This document shows, piece after piece, positions 9,516 to 18,965 of a DNA stretch of 64,000 nucleotides. Source of the stretch: Bradyrhizobium elkanii USDA 76 (GTDB taxonomy: Bacteria > Pseudomonadota > Alphaproteobacteria > Rhizobiales > Xanthobacteraceae); the NCBI RefSeq assembly GCF_023278185.1, contig NZ_CP066356.1, forward strand, positions 4,518,001 to 4,582,000, in the 5' to 3' direction. The notes below the pieces were generated by a model. That model was not told the origin of the DNA and searched no databases. It saw nothing but the letters and a program-made list of their open reading frames with translations. The position numbers were made by a program, and so were the translations under genes. Every line of letters starts with the position of its first letter. Position 1 is the first letter of the stretch.

Positions 9516-11015
9516 ATGGACGTTCTGACGACGACCGAGATGGAACGCGCCGACCGGCTGACCATCGCAGCCGGAACGCCGGGCTTCGCGCTGATGATGA
9601 GCGCCGGTCAGGCCGTCGCGGAAGCCGCGATGGACCTGGTCGAGGAGGGGCCGATCGTGGTGGTCGCCGGCCGCGGCAACAATGGCGGCGACGGCTTTGT
9701 CGCCGCCGCCGAGCTTGCCGCGCGCGGCCGCGAGGTCTCGGTGATCCTGCTCTGCGAGCGCGACAGCCTGCAGGGCGATGCGGCGCTGGCGGCGAAGGGC
9801 TGGAAATATCCGGTGCTGCCGTTCAACCCGCAGGCGCTCGGCAAGCCGGCGCTGATCATCGACGCGCTGTTCGGTGCCGGCCTCAACCGGCCGGTGAAGG
9901 GCGATCCGCTGGAGATGATCGGGGCGATCAATGCCAACGGTACGCCGGTGCTGGCGGTCGATCTGCCGAGCGGCATCAACGGCACGACAGGCGCCGTGAT
10001 GGGGGCCGCCGTGCAGGCGGCCGAGACCGTCACGTTCTTCCGCAAGAAGCCCGCGCATCTGTTGCTGCCGGGCCGGATGTATTGCGGCCGGGTGCGCGTC
10101 GCCGACATCGGCATCGCCGCGCAGGTGCTCGACGAGATAAAGCCGCTGACCGCGGAGAACTTGCCGGAGGCCTGGCGCTGGTCGTTTCCGGTGCCCCGGA
10201 TCGACGGCCACAAGTACGCGCGGGGGCATGCCGTCGTGGTGTCGGGCGATCTCGCCTCGACCGGCGCGGCACGGCTTGCCGCGCGTGCCGCGCTGCGCGC
10301 CGGCGCCGGCCTCGTGACGCTGGCCTCGCCGCGCGATGCGCTTGCCGTCAATGCGGCGGCGCTGACCGCGGTGATGGTGCGCGCGGTCGACAATCCGATC
10401 CAGTTCGCCGAGCTGCTCGGCGACAAGCGCCTCAATGCCTGCGTGATCGGTCCGGGCGCCGGGGTCAGCGCGCGGACCCGTGACTTCGTCCACACCGCGC
10501 TGTCGGCGCAGCGGCATCTGGTGCTCGACGCCGACGCGCTGACCAGCTTTGCCGGCGCGCCGGACCGGCTGTTCGAGGCGATCAAGGCAAGCGACGGGCA
10601 GCAGGTGGTGCTGACGCCGCATGAGGGCGAGTTTCCGCGGCTGTTCAGCGATATCTCCAACAAGCATCCCGGCCGTTCCAAGCTCGAGCGCGTGCGCGCG
10701 GCGGCCGAGCGCTCCGGCGCGGTGGTACTGCTGAAGGGCGCCGACACGGTGATCGCGTCTCCCGACGGCCGCGCCACCGTCGCCGCCAACGCGCCGCCGT
10801 GGCTCGCCACCGCCGGCGCCGGCGACGTGCTGTCAGGCATCATCGCGGGTTTCCTGGCGCAGGGCGTCGCGGCCTTCGAGGCCGCCAGCATCGGCGTCTG
10901 GATGCACGGCGAGAGCGCGAGCGAGGCGGGCCCCGGCCTGATCGCGGAAGATCTCACCGAAGTGCTGCCCGCCGTGTTCCGCCGCCTCTATGACGAATTC
11001 GGGATTGAGTATTAG
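9516..11015 (+). CDS. Bifunctional NAD(P)HX epimerase / ADP-dependent dehydratase
   Basis: 499 residues, GAGG eight bases before the ATG. The N-terminal YjeF domain (about 1-215) has VVVAGRGNNGGDGFVAA and the acidic loop DALFGAGLNRP. The C-terminal ribokinase-like domain (about 225-495) has the ATP/catalytic motif ATAGAGDVLSGIIAGFLAQG. The enzyme repairs hydrated NADH/NADPH: the epimerase interconverts the R and S forms and the dehydratase restores the cofactor. The fused arrangement corresponds to E. coli NnrD/YjeF. Its 3' end overlaps the next reading frame (GNAT gene, start 10990) by 26 bases, so the two are probably co-transcribed. Expression is divergent from glnB. Confidence 0.95.
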   Translation: MDVLTTTEMERADRLTIAAGTPGFALMMSAGQAVAEAAMDLVEEGPIVVVAGRGNNGGDGFVAAAELAARGREVSVILLCERDSLQGDAALAAKGWKYPVLPFNPQALGKPALIIDALFGAGLNRPVKGDPLEMIGAINANGTPVLAVDLPSGINGTTGAVMGAAVQAAETVTFFRKKPAHLLLPGRMYCGRVRVADIGIAAQVLDEIKPLTAENLPEAWRWSFPVPRIDGHKYARGHAVVVSGDLASTGAARLAARAALRAGAGLVTLASPRDALAVNAAALTAVMVRAVDNPIQFAELLGDKRLNACVIGPGAGVSARTRDFVHTALSAQRHLVLDADALTSFAGAPDRLFEAIKASDGQQVVLTPHEGEFPRLFSDISNKHPGRSKLERVRAAAERSGAVVLLKGADTVIASPDGRATVAANAPPWLATAGAGDVLSGIIAGFLAQGVAAFEAASIGVWMHGESASEAGPGLIAEDLTEVLPAVFRRLYDEFGIEY

Positions 11016-11453
11016 GCGGCTCACGCCGGCCGACACGGATGCCGCCGCGGGCGTGCATCGCGCGGCGTTCGACGAGACGCTGCCGTGGCTCGCCGGCCCG
11101 CGCACGCCCGACGAAGATCGCTGGTTCTATCGCGAGCAGATGTTTGCTACCTGCACGCTGTGGGGGGGGGCGTTCGACGGCGCGGCGATGAGCGGCGTGA
11201 TCGCATTCCGCGACGGCTGGATCGGGCAGCTCTACGTGCTGCCGGGCGCACAGGGCCGCGGCATCGGCGGCGCGCTGCTCGAGATCGCAAGACCCGGACC
11301 GGCTGCAGCTCTGGACGTTTCAATGCAACGCCCGCGCGCCGCTTCTACGAGACGCGCGGTTTTGTCGCGGATGAGGAGACCGACGTCATCGGCGACGAGG
11401 AGAGGGAGCCCGGCGTGCGCTATCGCTGGACGCGCGGGCCGGCGGGTGAGTGA
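10990..11453 (+). pseudogene. GNAT N-acetyltransferase, two frame breaks
   Basis: The first frame gives a normal GNAT start (LSIRRLTPADTDAAAGVHRAAF) up to the acetyl-CoA loop in VLPGAQGRGIGGALLEIA. The family's next motif, LQLWTFQCNA, appears in a second frame (TGG at 11312), and ARRFYETRGFVADEETD in a third, ending at TGA 11451-11453. Both steps are what a two-base loss would cause, near 11291 and 11330. Read without repair, the first frame ends at 11472 with a nonsense tail. This is either a decayed gene or two sequence errors. The substrate is unknown; it overlaps the upstream repair enzyme by 26 bases. Confidence 0.75.
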
Positions 11454-11617
11454 TATTGACCGGAATAGCTGACAGCAGGCAGGCCCGGGGATAGGACCGG
11501 GCTCGCGGTAAGGCGAAATATCGTCTGGCTATCCGCCACCTTTTGAGCACTTAATGCCTGTATCGACCAGTGAATGTACCCTTGAGCCTTGAGGTTTGTG
11601 GTACGGACCGGAGCAAC

Positions 11618-13213
11618 ATGACGAGTCCCTGCCGCGTCCTCATGATCTATCCGAAGTTCGTTCCGGATTCTTTCTGGAACTATACGGAGGCTTGCGAACT
11701 CGTCGGCGCGAAGTATCCGGCGGCGCCACTCGGACTGATCACCGTGGCCGCCATGCTGCCGAAGCACTGGGAGATTCGCCTCGTCAACCGTAACACCGAG
11801 CCTTCGACCGACGCGGACCTCGACTGGGCCGATCTCGTCATGATCGGCGGTATGCTCAACCAGCAGCCTGATTTTCTCCACCTGATCGATCTCGCCCACC
11901 GGCACGGCAAGCCGGTATGTGTCGGCGGGCCCGACGTCTCCTCCAGCCCGCACCTCTACGCGGATGCGGACTTCCAGGTGATCGGCGAGGCCGAGCACAT
12001 CATCGAGGAATTCATCGCCGCTTGGGAACGCGGTGAGCGCAAGGGCGTGTTCACCGCCGAGAAATTCAAGATCGATGTCACGCTAAGCCCGATGCCCCGC
12101 TACGATTTGATCAAGTTCGAGCATTATCTCTTCATTGGCGTGCAGTATTCGCGCGGCTGCCCGTTTACCTGCGAGTTCTGCGACATTATCGAGCTGTACG
12201 GGCGCGTGCCGCGTACCAAAACCCCCGATCAGATTCTCGCCGAGCTGCAAGCGCTCTACGATCACGGTTATCGAGGGCACGTCGATTTCGTCGACGACAA
12301 TTTCATCGGCAACAAGAAAAACCTCCGAGTCTTGCTGCCGCGGCTCAAAGCCTGGCTGGAAGAGCGGGACTATCCGTTCGAATTCTCGACCGAAGCCTCG
12401 ATCAATATCGCTGACGACAGCGAACTGCTGCAGGCAATGAAGGACGCCAACTTCTTCGGCATTTTCGTCGGCATTGAGAGTCCGGATCCAGAGACCCTCG
12501 TGCAGATGAAGAAAAAGCAGAACACCAGGCGCAACATCGCCGAGAGCGTTCACAAGATCTATGACTATGGCATGTTTGTCACCGCGGGTTTCATCGTCGG
12601 GTTCGATACCGAAAAAGTCTCGATGGCACAGGCGATGATCGACTTCATCGAGGAGGCGAGCATTCCAGTCTGCATGGTTGGACTGCTCTATGCGCTGCCT
12701 GGCACACAGCTGACGCGGCGGCTGGCTAAGGAAGGCCGACTGCACGAGGGCCATGATCTCATGAAGGTCGAGCAGGCGGGCGACCAGTGCACGCTGGGCT
12801 GCAATTTCGACACCAAGCGTCCGCTTCGTGACATCCTCACGGATTACAAGGCCGTGCTCGGGCACGTGTACAGCCCGACGGGATATGCAGGACGGCTGTC
12901 GCGGCTTGCCGCCATGCTCGACCGGTCGGACCGGCGCCGCGACCTGCCGGATGGCGACATGCGCAAGAGGCTTGGCGGCATCGAAGGCGTACACAAGATC
13001 ATAAGTGCCCTGCCGGAGGTTCGCGAGCCGTTCTGGAAGACCTTCGTCGAGGTCGCCAAGTCCAATCCGGGCGCGCTGCGTTACATCGTGATGCTGATGG
13101 CGCTGTACTTGCACTTCGGGCCGTTCTCGAAATACGTGATCGGTGTGATTGACCGCCGGATTGCCGAGTTGGACGCTACACCTCCGGTGAGGGCCGGGGC
13201 GCTTGTGCAATGA
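11618..13213 (+). CDS. B12-binding radical SAM protein, HpnP-like (possible hopanoid C-2 methylase)
   Basis: 531 residues from the ATG at 11618, with GGAG five bases before it; a GTG 48 bases upstream is less likely. The N-terminal Rossmann part begins VLMIYPKFVPDSFWNYTEA and contains VCVGGPDVSSSPH. The radical SAM core has Cys181, Cys185 and Cys188 in CPFTCEFC, followed by GHVDFVDDNFIGNK and GIESPDPETL. The C-terminal part resembles DUF4070. The start and the GVQYSRGCPFTCEFCDIIEL region match what I remember of HpnP, which methylates hopanoids at C-2 with cobalamin and SAM. Many DUF4070 paralogues of other function exist, and no hopanoid gene is adjacent. The exact role is inference. Confidence 0.8.
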   Translation: MTSPCRVLMIYPKFVPDSFWNYTEACELVGAKYPAAPLGLITVAAMLPKHWEIRLVNRNTEPSTDADLDWADLVMIGGMLNQQPDFLHLIDLAHRHGKPVCVGGPDVSSSPHLYADADFQVIGEAEHIIEEFIAAWERGERKGVFTAEKFKIDVTLSPMPRYDLIKFEHYLFIGVQYSRGCPFTCEFCDIIELYGRVPRTKTPDQILAELQALYDHGYRGHVDFVDDNFIGNKKNLRVLLPRLKAWLEERDYPFEFSTEASINIADDSELLQAMKDANFFGIFVGIESPDPETLVQMKKKQNTRRNIAESVHKIYDYGMFVTAGFIVGFDTEKVSMAQAMIDFIEEASIPVCMVGLLYALPGTQLTRRLAKEGRLHEGHDLMKVEQAGDQCTLGCNFDTKRPLRDILTDYKAVLGHVYSPTGYAGRLSRLAAMLDRSDRRRDLPDGDMRKRLGGIEGVHKIISALPEVREPFWKTFVEVAKSNPGALRYIVMLMALYLHFGPFSKYVIGVIDRRIAELDATPPVRAGALVQ

Positions 13214-13219
13214 GTTGAT

Positions 13220-13489
13220 CTAGTCTGCCGTTTGATGGACGGCAAAGTTCGCTACAGCTTCGGAGTGCATGGGGCCCAACGAACCATAGTTGATCCGGCA
13301 CTCGCGCTTCTGCAGCACGATAATCTTGACGGCGACCGTGCAACCCGGACAGAGGCTGATCCTTGGGACGCGGCAATTCGGATTGAAGCCGCCTCTCGCC
13401 TCGGCCACGCCGGTTGCGGACATCGACAGGACGAGGACCGAAAGGCAGAAAATGATGATTGAGGTTCGAGGCATCTGAAGGTTCTTCAT
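13220..13489 (-). CDS. Small secreted cysteine-containing protein, unknown
   Basis: 89 residues from the ATG at 13489 (AGG four bases upstream); longer starts are possible. Residues 8-32 form a signal peptide (SIIIFCLSVLVLSMSATGVAEA). The mature part of about 55 residues has Cys in FNPNCRVPRISLCPGCTV and KRECRINYGSLGP, suggesting disulphides in the periplasm. I do not recognise the family. It is convergent with the radical SAM gene, stopping seven bases after it. Confidence 0.6.
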   Translation of the reverse strand: MKNLQMPRTSIIIFCLSVLVLSMSATGVAEARGGFNPNCRVPRISLCPGCTVAVKIIVLQKRECRINYGSLGPMHSEAVANFAVHQTAD

Positions 13490-13709
13490 TGACCTACCCG
13501 CATCTGGCTCAGCCATACTGAAAGGGCTCCGGGTGAGCGGCACGTTACGTTTCATTGCCCAGGGCGAACTGGAGATCGCCGGACCTCTCCCATGAGCGTG
13601 ATTGGCATTGATCGGCTGAACTGAACAACTCGTCAGATATTTGTGTTTCCGCGATCGGTTCGACTGACCTATAGGATCGGCATCCTTGTCACTTGCGCGG
13701 AACAGTCTG

Positions 13710-14264
13710 ATGATCGCACCGAGCAGCCAGCTCTCTACCGCCGCACGGACCGCCGGTGCGCTTCACCACGACGTCGACCCTGCGTCCTATCGCGCGGCGA
13801 TGCGCCACCACGCCGGTGCGGTGACGATCCTATCGGCGGGCGGGCCGGGCGACAGAACGGGCATGACGGCGACGTCGGTCTGTTCGCTGTCGGACGCGCC
13901 GCCGCGGCTGATCGCCTGCGTCAACCGTTCGGCGAGCGCGCATGGCCTGATCCGGCGCACCGCAGCCTTCGGCGTCAACATGCTGCACGCCGACCAGGCC
14001 GAACTGGCCAATGTGTTCGCCGGCCGCCGCGGCATCGAGCGGGACGATCGGTTTTCCGACGCCGACGGCTGGCTGTCGCTTGCCACCGGCACGCCGATCC
14101 TTAAGGGTGCGCTGATCGGGCTCGACTGCGAGCTGATCGACGAGCATGCGCACGACACGCATTCGATTTTCGTCGGCGCGGTCCGCGCGATGCATCTGCG
14201 GGAGGGGGAGACGCCGCTGATCTATTTTGGTGGCGCGTTCTGCGGATTGGCCCGGCGGGCCTAG
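13710..14264 (+). CDS. Flavin reductase family protein (HpaC/RutF type)
   Basis: 184 residues from the ATG at 13710 (GGAA eight bases before). The conserved flavin reductase core is present: ASYRAAMRHHAGAVTILSAG, GMTATSVCSLSDAPPRLIAC and FGVNMLHADQAELANVFAG. Such proteins use NAD(P)H to reduce FMN or FAD and hand it to a separate monooxygenase. The LLM monooxygenase at 17533-18903 is a likely client, which would make a two-component system. Its stop codon overlaps the stop of the convergent LysR gene by three bases. Confidence 0.88.
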   Translation: MIAPSSQLSTAARTAGALHHDVDPASYRAAMRHHAGAVTILSAGGPGDRTGMTATSVCSLSDAPPRLIACVNRSASAHGLIRRTAAFGVNMLHADQAELANVFAGRRGIERDDRFSDADGWLSLATGTPILKGALIGLDCELIDEHAHDTHSIFVGAVRAMHLREGETPLIYFGGAFCGLARRA

Positions 14265-15160
14265 GGCCGCGGCTTGAGAAATTTGTGAATCACTGATGTC
14301 AGCGCGCCGGCGGCCGGCGAGAACGATTGTCCGCGCAGCGAGACGATGCAGACCGTGCGCTCCAACGTCGGATTGACGATCGGCAGCGCCTGCATCGTCT
14401 TCCTGATCGGCCGCGGCAAGGCGACCTTCGGCAGGATGCCGACGCCGAGGCCGGCGCCGGCCAGCGCGGCCAGCGTGTAGCTGTGCTCGACCTCGAACTT
14501 GATCTTCATCTGCAGATTGCGCGTGGCGAGCGCGCGCTCCAGCATCGAGCGCAGCGCCGCCGATTTTGAGTTGAGCAGGATCGGATAGGCGGACAGCTCG
14601 GTCAGGTCGACCGCGCTGCGCTTGCGAAACGGAAACGCCTTCGTCGCCAGCGCATAGATCGGGTCGTTGAACAGCGGCGCAAACTGAAACTCGGTCGAGC
14701 CGTCCGTCTCCGGCCCGATGCCGAAATCCGCCTCGCGCCGGCGCAGGCAGTCCAGCATGTCCTCGGCCGCAAGCTCGCGCAGATTGATGTTGATGCCGGG
14801 ATAGCTCGCCTGGAAGGCATGCAGCGCCTGCGGCAGGATGGTCGCGGCAATGGTGGGAACGCAGGCCAGCGACAGCGTGCCGCGCTGGATGTCGATGACC
14901 TCGCGGATCTCGCGCAGGCCGTTCTCCCATTCGCCGAGCGCGCGCCGGGCATGCGTCAGCAGTTGCAGTCCCTCCGCGGTCAGCTCGACGCGCCGCGTGG
15001 TGCGATGAAACAGGGCGGCGCCGACCTGGTCCTCCAGCAGCTTGATCTGCATGCTGACCGCGGATTGCGAGCGGTTGAGCTGCTCGGAGGCCTGGCGAAA
15101 GCTCTTGTTCTCGGCGACCGCGATGAACATGTGCAGCAGCTTGAAATTGATCTGCGACAT
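14261..15160 (-). CDS. LysR-family transcriptional regulator
   Basis: 299 residues, typical length. The N-terminal winged helix-turn-helix is FKLLHMFIAVAENKSFRQAS with QLNRSQSAVSMQIKLLEDQVG, followed by a LysR effector domain (about 90-290; LPQALHAFQASYPGININL). It is divergent from the CitE-like lyase gene, with 142 bases between. That gap contains an imperfect dyad around 15201-15225 (TTCT...AGAA) that could be its site. By the usual LysR arrangement it should control the lyase, CoA-transferase, monooxygenase and transporter genes, probably in response to their substrate. Confidence 0.92.
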   Translation of the reverse strand: MSQINFKLLHMFIAVAENKSFRQASEQLNRSQSAVSMQIKLLEDQVGAALFHRTTRRVELTAEGLQLLTHARRALGEWENGLREIREVIDIQRGTLSLACVPTIAATILPQALHAFQASYPGININLRELAAEDMLDCLRRREADFGIGPETDGSTEFQFAPLFNDPIYALATKAFPFRKRSAVDLTELSAYPILLNSKSAALRSMLERALATRNLQMKIKFEVEHSYTLAALAGAGLGVGILPKVALPRPIRKTMQALPIVNPTLERTVCIVSLRGQSFSPAAGALTSVIHKFLKPRP

Positions 15161-15302
15161 CGTTTTGCCCCGCGGAGGATTGTCCCAAAGACCTGAACAG
15201 TTCTTAAGATAATCTCGTTAGAAAGATCAGTGCCGGACATCTAGCATGGTTGTGTTGGCCGCGGGAGACGATCCTGCGGCGCGATGCAGAAAAGATGCTC
15301 CA

Positions 15303-16304
15303 ATGTCCTTCACCGTCACCAAGCCGCGCACGCGCCGCGTCCAGCGTTCCGAACTCGCGGTTCCCGCCACCTCGACCCATTTCTTCGAGCGCGCCGCGAG
15401 TAGCGCCGCCGATTTCATCTTCCTCGATCTGGAGGACGCGGTTGCGCCGCCGCGAAAACCCGAGGCGCGCGAGATCGCGATCGAGGCGCTGAACCGGATC
15501 GACTGGGGCAACAAGACGCTGGCGGTGCGGATCAACGGGCTCGACACCGAATGGGCGCATCGCGACATCATCGAGATCGTCAGCCGCGCGCCGCGCCTCG
15601 ACCTCGTCATGGTGCCGAAGGTCGGCACCGCATTCGACGTCCGTTTCGTCGATGCGCTGCTGACGGGGCTCGAGCGCGAGTTCCCGCGCGCAAGGCCGCT
15701 GGGCATCGAGATCCTGATCGAGACCACGCTGGGGCTCGCCAATGTCGAGGACATCGTGCAGGCGTCGGAGCGGCTGGAGGCTGTGATCTTCGGCATCGGC
15801 GATTACTCGATCGACCTGCGCACCTGCGGCGAGATTATCGGCGCCTCCGATCGGCGCTATGCCGTGCTCGCCGATGCGGGCGAGGGCGGCGCGCGCCGCG
15901 TGCACTGGAACGACCAGTGGCACTTCGCGCTCGCCCGGATCGCCAATGCCTGCCGCGCCCACGGCCTGCGGGCGATCGACGGCCCCTATGCCAATTTCGG
16001 TGATGCCGCAGGTTTTCGCGCCAGTGCGGCGCGGGCGGCCGCGCTTGGTTTCGAAGGCAAATGGGCGATCCATCCCTCGCAGCTCGAAACTGCGAACGAG
16101 GTGTTCTCGCCGACCGCACGAGAGATCGGCTGGGCGCGCGAGATCACAGCCAAGATTCAATCCGCCAGCGCCGGCGGCGACGGCGCCTTCGGGCAGGACG
16201 GCGTGCTGATCGATCTTGCGGTGCTCAAGCGCGCGCAGGCGATTATCGACCGCAACGACGCAATTCAGGCGGCGGGCAGGGCGGGAGCGCGCGATGTCGC
16301 ATGA
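15303..16304 (+). CDS. CitE-like CoA-ester lyase (HpcH/HpaI family)
   Basis: 333 residues from the ATG at 15303, chosen because homologues begin at RTRRVQRSELAVPATS; no strong ribosome-binding site is visible. FIFLDLEDAV and VRINGLDTEW, the metal site region LGIEILIETTLGL and KWAIHPSQL mark the malyl-CoA / citramalyl-CoA lyase type TIM barrel. Family members split beta-hydroxyacyl-CoA esters into acetyl-CoA or propionyl-CoA plus an oxo-acid, with Mg2+. The CoA-transferase gene overlaps its last 11 bases, so the pair probably activates an acid and then cleaves it. The substrate is not known. Confidence 0.88.
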   Translation: MSFTVTKPRTRRVQRSELAVPATSTHFFERAASSAADFIFLDLEDAVAPPRKPEAREIAIEALNRIDWGNKTLAVRINGLDTEWAHRDIIEIVSRAPRLDLVMVPKVGTAFDVRFVDALLTGLEREFPRARPLGIEILIETTLGLANVEDIVQASERLEAVIFGIGDYSIDLRTCGEIIGASDRRYAVLADAGEGGARRVHWNDQWHFALARIANACRAHGLRAIDGPYANFGDAAGFRASAARAAALGFEGKWAIHPSQLETANEVFSPTAREIGWAREITAKIQSASAGGDGAFGQDGVLIDLAVLKRAQAIIDRNDAIQAAGRAGARDVA

Positions 16305-17493
16305 GTCACCGCTTGCCGGAATTCGCGTGCTCGATATCGCAACCTTCGTGGCGGCGCCGTTCTGCGGGACGGTGCTGTCCGACTTCGGCGCCGAGGTGAT
16401 CAAGATCGAGCAGCCGGGCACAGGCGATCCCCTGCGCCGGTTCGGAACGCCGAGCGACTGCGGCGACACCTATGTCTGGCTCAGCGAAGCCCGCAACAAG
16501 AAGTCGGTGACGCTCGATCTGCGCAGCGAGCGGGGCGCCGCGCTGTTTCGCGAACTGGTCCGCCAATCCGACGTGGTGCTGGAGAACTTCCGGCCCGGCA
16601 CGCTGGAGAAATGGGGGCTCGGCTTCGAGGCGCTGCGCGAGATCAACCCAAAGCTCGTGATGCTGCGCATCAGCGCCTATGGGCAGGACGGCCCGCTGCG
16701 CGACAAGCCCGGCTTTGCCCGGATCGCGCACGGCTTCAGCGGGCTCGCTCATCTTGCCGGCGAGGCGGGACGGGCGCCGGTGATGCCGGGATCGACCTCG
16801 CTCGCCGACTATATTTCCGGGCTATGGGGCGCGCTCGGCGTGCTGCTGGCGCTGCGCCATGCCGAAGCCACCGGACACGGGCAGGTGGTCGATATCGGGC
16901 TCTATGAATCGGTGTTTCGGCTGCTTGATGAAATGGCGACCGTGTTCGCCAAGACCGGCTTCGTCCGCGAACGCCTCGGCGCCGACACTGTCAATGTCGT
17001 GCCGCACAGCCATTACCAGACCGCCGACGGCAAATGGGTGGCGCTGGCCTGTTCGAGCGACAAGATGTTCGAGCGCCTGGCGCAGGCGATGCGGCGGCCG
17101 GATCTCGCGACTGACTCGCGCTATGCGGCCATGGCCGGCCGCTTGGCGCGGCGCGAGGAGGTCAACGGGATGGTCGCCGACTGGATCGGCTCCATGCCGC
17201 TGGAGGCGGCGCTTGCCGAATGCGAGCGTTACGACGTGCCCTGCGGGCCGATCTACAGCATCGCGGACATCTTCGCCGACCCGCAGTACCGCGCCCGCGG
17301 CAACATCGCCGAGGTGGCCTCGCGCGCGGGGCCGATCGCGGTGCCGAGCGCGATTCCCAAGATGTCGCGCACGCCGCCACAGTTCAAGCACGCCGGCGTC
17401 GCGCTCGGCGCGCACACCGACGAAGTCCTGACCTCGCTTGCCGGCGCAACCGCTGCGGCGCTCGCCGCGCTGCGCAGCGACGGGGTGATCTGA
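16294..17493 (+). CDS. Class III CoA-transferase (CaiB/BaiF family)
   Basis: 399 residues from the ATG at 16294 (GGAG four bases upstream), overlapping the lyase stop. The N-terminus LAGIRVLDIATFVAAPFCG and GAEVIKIEQPGTGDPLR are typical, and Asp172 in SLADYISGLWGALG is the expected nucleophile that forms the acyl anhydride. The enzyme moves CoA between acids, for example succinyl-CoA to a dicarboxylic acid. With the preceding lyase it resembles activation-and-cleavage pairs of itaconate/citramalate or mesaconate routes. No hydratase is in the cluster, so the acid may already carry a hydroxyl group. Confidence 0.93.
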   Translation: MSHESPLAGIRVLDIATFVAAPFCGTVLSDFGAEVIKIEQPGTGDPLRRFGTPSDCGDTYVWLSEARNKKSVTLDLRSERGAALFRELVRQSDVVLENFRPGTLEKWGLGFEALREINPKLVMLRISAYGQDGPLRDKPGFARIAHGFSGLAHLAGEAGRAPVMPGSTSLADYISGLWGALGVLLALRHAEATGHGQVVDIGLYESVFRLLDEMATVFAKTGFVRERLGADTVNVVPHSHYQTADGKWVALACSSDKMFERLAQAMRRPDLATDSRYAAMAGRLARREEVNGMVADWIGSMPLEAALAECERYDVPCGPIYSIADIFADPQYRARGNIAEVASRAGPIAVPSAIPKMSRTPPQFKHAGVALGAHTDEVLTSLAGATAAALAALRSDGVI

Positions 17494-17532
17494 CATGCCC
17501 CAATTCTCCCGCGGCCACGAAGGAACCACGCC

Positions 17533-18903
17533 ATGACCAGGCAGATGAAATTGATCGGCTTCCTGCAGGCCCAGAATTGCTCGAACTATCCCGCCTCCTG
17601 GCGTCATCCGGACTCGAAGCCGAATTGGTTCTCGCGCGACTATTATCAGGAGATCGGGCGGACGCTGGAGCACGGCAAGTTCCATCTTGCCTTCTTCGAC
17701 GACCGCCTCGCGATCCCTGATCGCTTCGGCGACGATTTTCGCGAGACCATCCGCCACGGCGTGCGCGCGGCGAAGCTCGATCCGGTCTCGGTCGCGCTGA
17801 CGATGGGATTGGCGACCGAGCGGCTCGGCATCGGCGTGACCTATTCGACCACCTATTACGAGCCGTTCCACGTCGCGCGGGTGTTCGCAACGATGGACCT
17901 GCTGCTGAACGGCCGCGCGGCCTGGAACGTGGTGACCTCGCTGAACGACTCCGAGGCGGCGAATTTCGGTGCCTCGCAGCATCTCAGCCACGATCTGCGC
18001 TACGACCGCGCCGACGAGTTCATGGAGGTCGTGCTCGGTCACTGGAACAGCTGGGAGGACGGCGCCGTCAGCTTCGACCGCGAGAGCGGGCTGTTCGCCG
18101 ATCCGGCCAAGGTGCACCGGCTCGACCATCAGGGGCAGTTCTTCCGCTCGCGCGGCCCGTTCACGGTGCCGCGCTCGCGGCAGGGCCATCCGGTGATCAT
18201 TCAGGCCGGCCAGAGCGGTCGCGGCAAGACCTTCGCGGCACGCTGGGGCGAATTGATCTTCGTGATCTATCCCAATCTCGACATCGCCAAGAAGCAATAT
18301 GCCGACCTCAAGGGAACGCTGGCCAAGACGGGCAGGGACATCAGCATCGCGCCGGCGGTCTATCCGGTCGTCGCCGAGACCCAGGCCGAGGCCGAGGACA
18401 AGTTCGCGGCAATCAGCCGGCTCGCCAAGCCGATCGATGCGCTGACGCTGTTGTCGGAGGTGCTGAACTACGATTTCGCGGCCAAGCCGATGGACGAGCC
18501 GTTCACGTCGGATGAGCTGGCATCGATCAGCGGATTGCAGGCGATCCGCGACCGCGTGGTGAGTCTCAGCGGCAAGCCCAATCCGACGCCGCGGGACTTC
18601 GTGCAGTTCAGCGGGCGCGGGACGCTCGCCGAACTGCCGACCTTCGTCGGCTCGCCCAAGGCGGTCGCCGATCAGATGGAGCGGTGGTTCTGCGAAGGCG
18701 GCTGCGACGGCTTTGTCGTCGCCGCCACCCATGTGCCCGGCACCTACCAGGACTTCGTGCGCCTCGTGGTGCCCGAGCTGCAACGCCGCGGCCTGTTCCA
18801 GCGCGAGTATCAGGGCGACACATTGCGCGAGAATCTCGGCCTGCCGCGGCCGCAGGCTGCGCATGCAAGCGCCGACGAGGAGGCGCGCGTCTCGACCGGA
18901 TAG
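17533..18903 (+). CDS. LLM-class FMN-dependent monooxygenase, NtaA/SnaA/DszA type
   Basis: 456 residues, with AAGGA about nine bases before the ATG. It starts KLIGFLQAQNCSNYPASWRHPDS and has FHLAFFDDRLAIPD, GLATERLGIGVTYSTTYYEPFHVARVFATMD, GRAAWNVVTSLN and HPVIIQAGQSGRGKTFAARW, which together mark the nitrilotriacetate / pristinamycin / dibenzothiophene-sulfone monooxygenase group. These enzymes use reduced FMN and oxygen to oxidise or cleave C-N, C-S or ring bonds, and need a partner flavin reductase (candidate at 13710). It lies 39 bases after the CoA-transferase on the same strand. Substrate unknown. Confidence 0.92.
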   Translation: MTRQMKLIGFLQAQNCSNYPASWRHPDSKPNWFSRDYYQEIGRTLEHGKFHLAFFDDRLAIPDRFGDDFRETIRHGVRAAKLDPVSVALTMGLATERLGIGVTYSTTYYEPFHVARVFATMDLLLNGRAAWNVVTSLNDSEAANFGASQHLSHDLRYDRADEFMEVVLGHWNSWEDGAVSFDRESGLFADPAKVHRLDHQGQFFRSRGPFTVPRSRQGHPVIIQAGQSGRGKTFAARWGELIFVIYPNLDIAKKQYADLKGTLAKTGRDISIAPAVYPVVAETQAEAEDKFAAISRLAKPIDALTLLSEVLNYDFAAKPMDEPFTSDELASISGLQAIRDRVVSLSGKPNPTPRDFVQFSGRGTLAELPTFVGSPKAVADQMERWFCEGGCDGFVVAATHVPGTYQDFVRLVVPELQRRGLFQREYQGDTLRENLGLPRPQAAHASADEEARVSTG

Positions 18904-18965
18904 CGCCGGCACAGAACGCGGGCGCAGAGAACGATCAAAACAAAATCAAAATCAGGGAGGCTGAG

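Noticed and set aside
16822..18912. Minus-strand frame of 696 codons
   Set aside because: Opposite the CoA-transferase and monooxygenase; low-complexity translation without motifs.
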